Positions 60,107 through 64,000 of a DNA stretch of 64,000 bases are shown here, piece by piece; within the stretch, counting starts at the first letter, position 1, and each line of letters starts with the position of its first letter. Under the pieces are notes generated by a model. The model ran no database searches and was not told the DNA's origin. It was given only the letters and a program-made list of their open reading frames with translations. Location of the stretch: contig CAJUMU010000003.1 in assembly GCA_910587675.1 (NCBI GenBank), positions 80,872 to 144,871 on the forward strand, written 5' to 3'. The position numbers were made by a program, and so were the translations under genes. Origin of the DNA: an uncultured Alistipes sp. Lineage in GTDB: Bacteria; Bacteroidota; Bacteroidia; Bacteroidales; Rikenellaceae.

Positions 60107-61417
60107 TTACTCCTCCGAACGGGTGATCTTCGCGCCTAAAGCGTTCAGGCGGCCGTCGATATCGCGATATCCGCGGTCGATCTGCTCGATGTTCTGGATC
60201 ACGCTCACCCCCTCGGCGCTCATGGCCGCGATAAGCAGCGCGACGCCCGCGCGTATGTCGGGCGAGGTCATCTTCGTGGCGCGCAGACGTATGCGGTGGT
60301 CGTGACCTATGACGGTGGCTCGATGCGGGTCGCACAGAATGATCTGCGCACCCATGTCGATGAGCTTGTCGACGAAGAACAGACGGCTCTCGAACATCTT
60401 CTGGTGGATGAGCACGGCGCCCTTGGCCTGCGTGGCCACCACGAGGAATATCGACAGCAGGTCGGGCGTGAGCCCCGGCCACGGAGCGTCGGCGATGTTC
60501 ATTATCGATCCGTCGATAAAGCTCTCGATGCTGTAATGGTCCTGTTGCGGAATGTAGATATCGTCGCCGCGCTGCTCGAACCTGATGCCCATGCGCGAGA
60601 ACTGCGCGGGGATGATTCCGAGATTGTCGTACGACACATCCTTTATCGTAAGCTCCGAACGCGTCATGGCTGCCATGCCGATGAAACTGCCCACCTCGAT
60701 CATGTCGGGCAGCAGGGTGTGCTCCGTACCTCCCAGCTCGCGCACGCCCTCGATGGTCAGCAGGTTCGAGGCGATGCCCGAGATCCGCGCGCCCATGCGG
60801 TTGAGCATGCGGCACAACTGCTGCACGTACGGCTCGCAGGCGGCATTGTATATCGTGGTGGTGCCCTCGGCGAAGACCGAGGCCATGATTATGTTGGCCG
60901 TGCCCGTCACCGACGCCTCGTCCAGCAGCATGTAGCATCCGCGCAACCTTTTCGCCTCGACCGAAAAGAACTCCTCGGCTTGATCGAAGTCGAACTTCGC
61001 ACCCAATTTCTGGAATCCGAGGAAGTGGGTGTCGAGTCGGCGGCGGCCTATCTTGTCGCCCCCGGGCTTGGGGATATACCCCACTCCGAAGCGCGCCAGC
61101 AGAGGTCCGATCATCATCACCGAACCGCGCAGGCGGCGGCAGCGTTTGTGATAATCGTCGCTGCGCAGATAGTCGAGATCGATATGCTCGGCGCGAAACG
61201 CGTAACTGTCGCCGCCGAGACGCTCCACCTCGACGCCCATGGCCGCCAGCAGCTCGATGAGTTGCAGCACATCGAGGATCTGCGGCACGTTGTGCACCAC
61301 CACCCGCTCGGGCGTGAGCAGCACGGCACACAATATCTGCAACGCTTCGTTTTTGGCTCCCTGCGGTTTCACGCTGCCTCGGAGGCGGGTTCCGCCCTCT
61401 ACTCTGAATACGGCCAT
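60107..61417 (-). CDS. murA: UDP-N-acetylglucosamine 1-carboxyvinyltransferase with Asp at the fosfomycin-target position
   Basis: 436 residues. It transfers enolpyruvyl from PEP to UDP-GlcNAc, the first committed peptidoglycan step. Motifs: LRGSVKPQGAKNEALQILCA (Lys-Asn pair at 22-23), GTANIIMASVFAEG, PDMIEVGSFIGMAAMT and PWPGLTPDLLSIFLVVATQAKG. The active-site loop reads KPGGDKIGRRRLDTH: Asp121 stands where E. coli has Cys115, the residue alkylated by fosfomycin. The same change gives natural resistance in mycobacteria and chlamydiae. It is monocistronic between two family A repeats. Confidence 0.97.
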   Translation of the reverse strand: MAVFRVEGGTRLRGSVKPQGAKNEALQILCAVLLTPERVVVHNVPQILDVLQLIELLAAMGVEVERLGGDSYAFRAEHIDLDYLRSDDYHKRCRRLRGSVMMIGPLLARFGVGYIPKPGGDKIGRRRLDTHFLGFQKLGAKFDFDQAEEFFSVEAKRLRGCYMLLDEASVTGTANIIMASVFAEGTTTIYNAACEPYVQQLCRMLNRMGARISGIASNLLTIEGVRELGGTEHTLLPDMIEVGSFIGMAAMTRSELTIKDVSYDNLGIIPAQFSRMGIRFEQRGDDIYIPQQDHYSIESFIDGSIMNIADAPWPGLTPDLLSIFLVVATQAKGAVLIHQKMFESRLFFVDKLIDMGAQIILCDPHRATVIGHDHRIRLRATKMTSPDIRAGVALLIAAMSAEGVSVIQNIEQIDRGYRDIDGRLNALGAKITRSEE

Positions 61418-61479
61418 ACGGTCTGTAAGGTTTTGTTTTATGTAAAGATAATCAAATATAGCTTATGCGCCAAATCGAA

Positions 61480-61583
61480 TGCGACTCGTCAGAGTCGCGC
61501 GGGCCGCAGCCTCCCCTCGCGGAGGCCCGCTATTCGCATACGCTCATTCACGCGGTCTCCGCAGGCCGCGGCCCGCGACGCTA
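61480..61583. repeat. Family A palindromic repeat, intact copy
   Basis: The clearest copy: GCGACTC-GTCA-GAGTCGC, then GCGGGCCGCAGCCT, inner arm CGCGGAGGCCCGC, loop, and closing arm TCTCCGCAGGCCGCGGCCCGC. It ends inside the stop codon of the thioesterase gene, so it also forms that gene's transcript end. Confidence 0.85.
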
Positions 61584-61976
61584 TTTCTCTATCGGATCGA
61601 GTATCCGCCGCCACTCTTCGGGCACCTCCAACGACAGCTGCCGCTCCTTGTCGAAGACTACCATCACGGTTCGGCTGCGGCTGCACTCCTGCTCTCCGCG
61701 CATGATGCGTTGCAGGAGGGTGAAGCTCTTGTGTCCTATCTTCTCCGCCTCGGTCACCACGCATATCTCGTCGCCGAATCGTATCTGGCTGAAGAAATCG
61801 GTTTTGACCGACACCGTGACCGCGGGCACGCGCGCCAGAATCTCGGTGCGGCTCCACAGTTCGCGGAACAGATCGGTCTTACCCTGATCGAAATACATCT
61901 GCTGGGCCACGTTGCTTACGTGACCGAAAGAGTCCATATCGAAGAATCGCATCTGGATGGGAGTCGTGATCGTCAT
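61581..61976 (-). CDS. Hot-dog fold acyl-CoA thioesterase (YbgC/FadM type)
   Basis: 131 residues of the 4-hydroxybenzoyl-CoA thioesterase family. The active-site region is MRFFDMDSFGHVSNVAQQMYF, with the conserved Asp in place (D-x-x-G-H-V-x-N pattern), followed by the long helix and beta sheet (VSVKTDFFSQIRFGDEICVVTEAEKIG). It probably hydrolyses short or medium acyl-CoA; the precise substrate is unknown. It starts 9 bp after the Sua5/YrdC gene and forms an operon with it. Confidence 0.88.
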   Translation of the reverse strand: MTITTPIQMRFFDMDSFGHVSNVAQQMYFDQGKTDLFRELWSRTEILARVPAVTVSVKTDFFSQIRFGDEICVVTEAEKIGHKSFTLLQRIMRGEQECSRSRTVMVVFDKERQLSLEVPEEWRRILDPIEK

Positions 61977-61985
61977 CGCCGTCGG

Positions 61986-62552
61986 TTATTTGCGTATTAT
62001 TTTCACTTCGCCCCGCGGTCCGAAAGCGATGATCGAACTCGGTTTGCATGTGGGACGCCCCTGAAAACGGGGGTTGACGACGAAATCTACCCCGTCGATT
62101 ATCTCGCGGCTCACCTCCGCGAGGCCCTTCATCGGCGTCGCCTCGCCCGAGACGTTGGCCGACGTCGACACTATCGGCTTGCCGAAGCGGCGGAGCAGCT
62201 GACGGCAGAACTCGTGGTCGGGCACGCGCACGCCGAGCGTCCCCTCCTCGGGGATGAGGTTAGGCGCTACCCCCACGGCGCCGTCGAGGATGAGCGTCAG
62301 CGGTTTGTCGGCCATCTCCATCACCTCGAACGCTATGCCCGGGGCCTTGTCGACGTAACGCACTATCATGTCGGCGTCGCGGCACAACACCAGCATCGAG
62401 TGTTTGTTCTCGCTGCGTTTGAGTTCGTAAATCCGTTCGACGGCCTTTTCGTCCGTCGCGTCGCAACCTATGCCCCACACCGTGTCGGTGGGATAGAGGA
62501 TCAGTCCCCCGCGTTTGAGCGTGTCGAGCGCCGCTTCCAACTCCTTTTCCAT
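61986..62552 (-). CDS. tsaC: Sua5/YciO/YrdC-family threonylcarbamoyl-AMP synthase
   Basis: 188 residues from ATG 62552; the long frame beyond it is shadow of YebC. It makes threonylcarbamoyl-AMP for the t6A37 modification of ANN-decoding tRNAs. Motifs: GGLILYPTDTVWGIGCDATDEKAVERIYELKRS (KRxxxxP-like region reads KRSENKHSMLVL), VGVAPNLIPEEGTLGVRVPDH and PIVSTSANVSGEATP. The stand-alone YrdC length means it lacks the Sua5 C-terminal domain. Minus-strand TATTTTTG at 62582-62575 is a likely -7 box. Confidence 0.93.
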   Translation of the reverse strand: MEKELEAALDTLKRGGLILYPTDTVWGIGCDATDEKAVERIYELKRSENKHSMLVLCRDADMIVRYVDKAPGIAFEVMEMADKPLTLILDGAVGVAPNLIPEEGTLGVRVPDHEFCRQLLRRFGKPIVSTSANVSGEATPMKGLAEVSREIIDGVDFVVNPRFQGRPTCKPSSIIAFGPRGEVKIIRK

Positions 62553-62635
62553 AATCTTACGTATAATTTCGGCACAAAAATAGTCATTTTTCGGCGGATA
62601 GGGTCTCGCCGCGAGCAGGAATTTTGACTTCGGAG

Positions 62636-62667
62636 GTTGTTCGTTGAGTATTATTTTATTAATTTTG
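62636..62667 (+). promoter_or_regulatory. Promoter of the YebC-family gene (-33 GTTG, -7 TAATTTTG)
   Basis: GTTG (62636-62639), a 20-base spacer and TAATTTTG (62660-62667), 35 bases before the ATG. Confidence 0.65.
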
Positions 62668-62702
62668 CGACCAACGAAAAAAACAAAGAAACATAACGCA
62701 CT

Positions 62703-63440
62703 ATGGGAAGAGCTTTTGAGTATCGCAAAGCGAGGAAAATGAAGCGTTGGGGACACATGGCCCGCGTGTTCACCAAAATAGGCAAGGAGATCGAAATCGC
62801 CGTCAAGGCGGGCGGTGCCGACCCCTCGGGCAATACGCGTCTGCGCATTCTGATCCAGAACGCCAAGGCCGAGAACATGCCCAAAGAGAATATCGAACGC
62901 GCCATCAAGCGCGCCACCGACAAGGACGCGGCCGACTATAAGGAGGTCATTTACGAAGGATACGGCCCTCACGGAGTGGCGTTCCTCGTCGAGACCGCTA
63001 CCGACAACACCAACCGCACCGTGGCGAGCGTACGCATGTACTTCAACAAATGCGGCGGCACGCTGGGCAACTCGGGCAGCGTGGCCTTCATGTTCGAGCA
63101 CAAATGCGTCTTCAAGTTCAAGCCGACGGCCGAGGCCGATCTGGAGGAGATGGAGTTGGAGATGATCGACTTGGGCGTCGACGAGTTCTACCCCGAGGAG
63201 GAGTCCGTGACGGTATATGCGCCTTACGAGTCGTTCGGAGCCATCCAGAAGTGGATCGAGGACAAGGGTTACGAGCTGATCTCGGGCGAGTCGGTGCGCA
63301 TCCCGACCGACACCAAGGAACTCACTGCCGAGGAGCGCGAATCGGTCGAGAAACTTCAGGAGAAGCTGGAGGAGGACGACGACGTGGTGAACGTATACAC
63401 CACCATGCGCGAACCCGAAGACGAGGAGGGCGAGGAGTAA
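62703..63440 (+). CDS. YebC/PmpR/TACO1-family protein
   Basis: 245 residues. Family signature MGRAFEYRKARKMKRWGHMARVFTKIGKEIEIAVK at the N-terminus, then GGADPSGNTRLRILIQNAKAENMPKENIERAIKRA, EGYGPHGVAFLVETATDN and GGTLGNSGSVAFMFEHK. Relatives act as transcription regulators (PmpR) or as factors that help ribosomes through difficult, for example proline-rich, stretches (TACO1/YebC). The strongly acidic C-terminal tail (EEDDDVVNVYTTMREPEDEEGEE) is usual. A separate promoter and a terminator make it monocistronic. Confidence 0.95.
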   Translation: MGRAFEYRKARKMKRWGHMARVFTKIGKEIEIAVKAGGADPSGNTRLRILIQNAKAENMPKENIERAIKRATDKDAADYKEVIYEGYGPHGVAFLVETATDNTNRTVASVRMYFNKCGGTLGNSGSVAFMFEHKCVFKFKPTAEADLEEMELEMIDLGVDEFYPEEESVTVYAPYESFGAIQKWIEDKGYELISGESVRIPTDTKELTAEERESVEKLQEKLEEDDDVVNVYTTMREPEDEEGEE

Positions 63441-63461
63441 CCCCCCCCGCGACTTTGCAAC

Positions 63462-63498
63462 AACGGTGCGACGGATCCCCGCCGCACCGTTTTGTTTT
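63462..63498 (+). terminator. Terminator of the YebC-family gene
   Basis: AACGGTGCG (63462-63470) pairs with CGCACCGTT (63483-63491), followed by TTGTTTT. Confidence 0.85.
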
Positions 63499-63640
63499 GC
63501 GGTTCGCAGAACTGTGCGCAGGCGTAACGTCTGCTTTACTAATGTAGTATCGATATTCGTGTCGCAGCCTGCAGAGAACGCGAACGAGTGTAGAACGAGT
63601 TGCGGGCCTCCGCGGGGCGAAGGCTGCGGCCCGAGAAAAA
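63498..63640. repeat. Family A repeat downstream of the right-edge gene
   Basis: Reverse orientation: GCGGTTCGCAGAACTGTGC hairpin, lead-in ACTAATGTAGTATCGATATTCG, GTCGCAGCCTGCAGAG, loop, GCGGGCCTCCGCGGGGCGAAGGCTGCGGCCCG. Read from the edge gene it follows the stop in the same order as the copy at 269-370 follows the left-edge gene. Confidence 0.75.
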
Positions 63641-64000
63641 TCAAGGTTGCAACCTGAACATCACTCTCATCAACTCCATCAAAGACTTGCTTTTGATCTC
63701 CTTTTCGAATTCCTCGTCGGTGAAATCCGAGTCGCCCACGCGGGCGACGAACTCGACCAAGAAACGAAGGTGAATCAAACTCTCTATCGGAAAGCGAAAC
63801 GCGCTGTCCCAATCGCCCTGACGAACCACAAGAGAATGATTGCGGCCGATCAAGCGGCCGATGTTGGCCGCAGAATGCTCGTCGTCGCCATCGAAATCGG
63901 ATTCGGAATAATCGACACGGAACGACTCGCCGTCGATATAGGAAACACTATTCACTAACACGACCGCCTCGTCGATGCGAATAGAAAAGTCGTATTCGAC
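63641..64000 (-). CDS. Unknown protein, C-terminal part (continues past the window edge)
   Basis: The frame is open to the window end, so the N-terminus is outside. The visible 119 residues end with a block shared with the left-edge copy (SAANIGRLIGRNHSLVVRQGD to the C-terminus). Upstream residues read VEYDFSIRIDEAVVLVNSV and an acidic ESDFDGDDEH. It is soluble, with no signal, membrane helix or known domain that I recognise. A GTG at 63961 is not needed as a start because the frame continues. Confidence 0.65.
   Translation of the reverse strand, partial: VEYDFSIRIDEAVVLVNSVSYIDGESFRVDYSESDFDGDDEHSAANIGRLIGRNHSLVVRQGDWDSAFRFPIESLIHLRFLVEFVARVGDSDFTDEEFEKEIKSKSLMELMRVMFRLQP

Noticed and set aside
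1..64000. tRNA, rRNA, CRISPR arrays, prophage or transposase genes
   Set aside because: I looked for T-loop sequences, regularly spaced repeats and transposase motifs by eye and saw none. A covariance or CRISPR scan could still find something small.

Overview
The window is a gene-dense stretch of a Bacteroidota chromosome, most likely a GC-rich gut member of the Bacteroidales (Rikenellaceae/Alistipes-like; this placement is inference). Evidence: the lpxC-fabZ fusion; many promoters of the Bacteroidota type (-33 TTTG, -7 TAnnTTTG); a DUF349 protein; the uppS-bamA-ompH-ompH block; a choloylglycine hydrolase; and an arginine cluster whose acyltransferase fits the succinylated Bacteroides pathway. 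No tRNA, rRNA, CRISPR array, transposase, integrase or phage gene was seen.

Layout: 0.6-4 kb, K+/H+ antiporter, a small membrane protein and a TonB-like protein with a small partner (minus). 4.1-6.3 kb, lpxC/fabZ-lpxA (lipid A and fatty acids). 6.9-20.4 kb, argR divergent from carAB, then GNAT-argG-argC-argD-argB-argE-argH-thiL. ARG-box-like pairs overlap promoters here, so ArgR probably controls carbamoyl phosphate and arginine synthesis together. The transcarbamylase gene is absent. 20.5-25.2 kb, HAD phosphatase, CLC channel, trpS, divergent oxyR. 25.3-30.8 kb, rsfS-ftsH-cdsA-psd-AI-2E family protein-riboflavin kinase. 31.6-37.4 kb, DUF349-pyrG-yidC (minus). 37.5-39.5 kb, response regulator overlapping an M64 metallopeptidase. 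39.7-47.0 kb, rimP, then an AT-rich restriction-modification pair, then nusA-infB and a CoA-transferase. 47.2-50 kb, choloylglycine hydrolase and a long RluA-type pseudouridine synthase. 50-57.8 kb, nadK-uppS-bamA-ompH-ompH (minus) divergent from pdxJ-cca. 57.9-63.4 kb, GH30 lipoprotein, tdk, murA, thioesterase, Sua5/YrdC and YebC.

The most distinctive region is 40.2-41.6 kb, where a BglII/BstYI-like endonuclease and an MT-A70 adenine methyltransferase sit between rimP and nusA in one of the most conserved bacterial operons. Their composition is much more AT-rich than the flanks, which points to horizontal acquisition.

Intergenic spaces carry two dispersed repeat families. Family A is a highly palindromic element of about 100 bp (nine loci). 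Family B is a unit of about 320-370 bp (two loci) containing a palindrome of nearly 30 bp. Two near-identical copies of an unrecognised gene lie at the two window edges in opposite orientation, each followed by a family A element; the left copy may be frameshifted.
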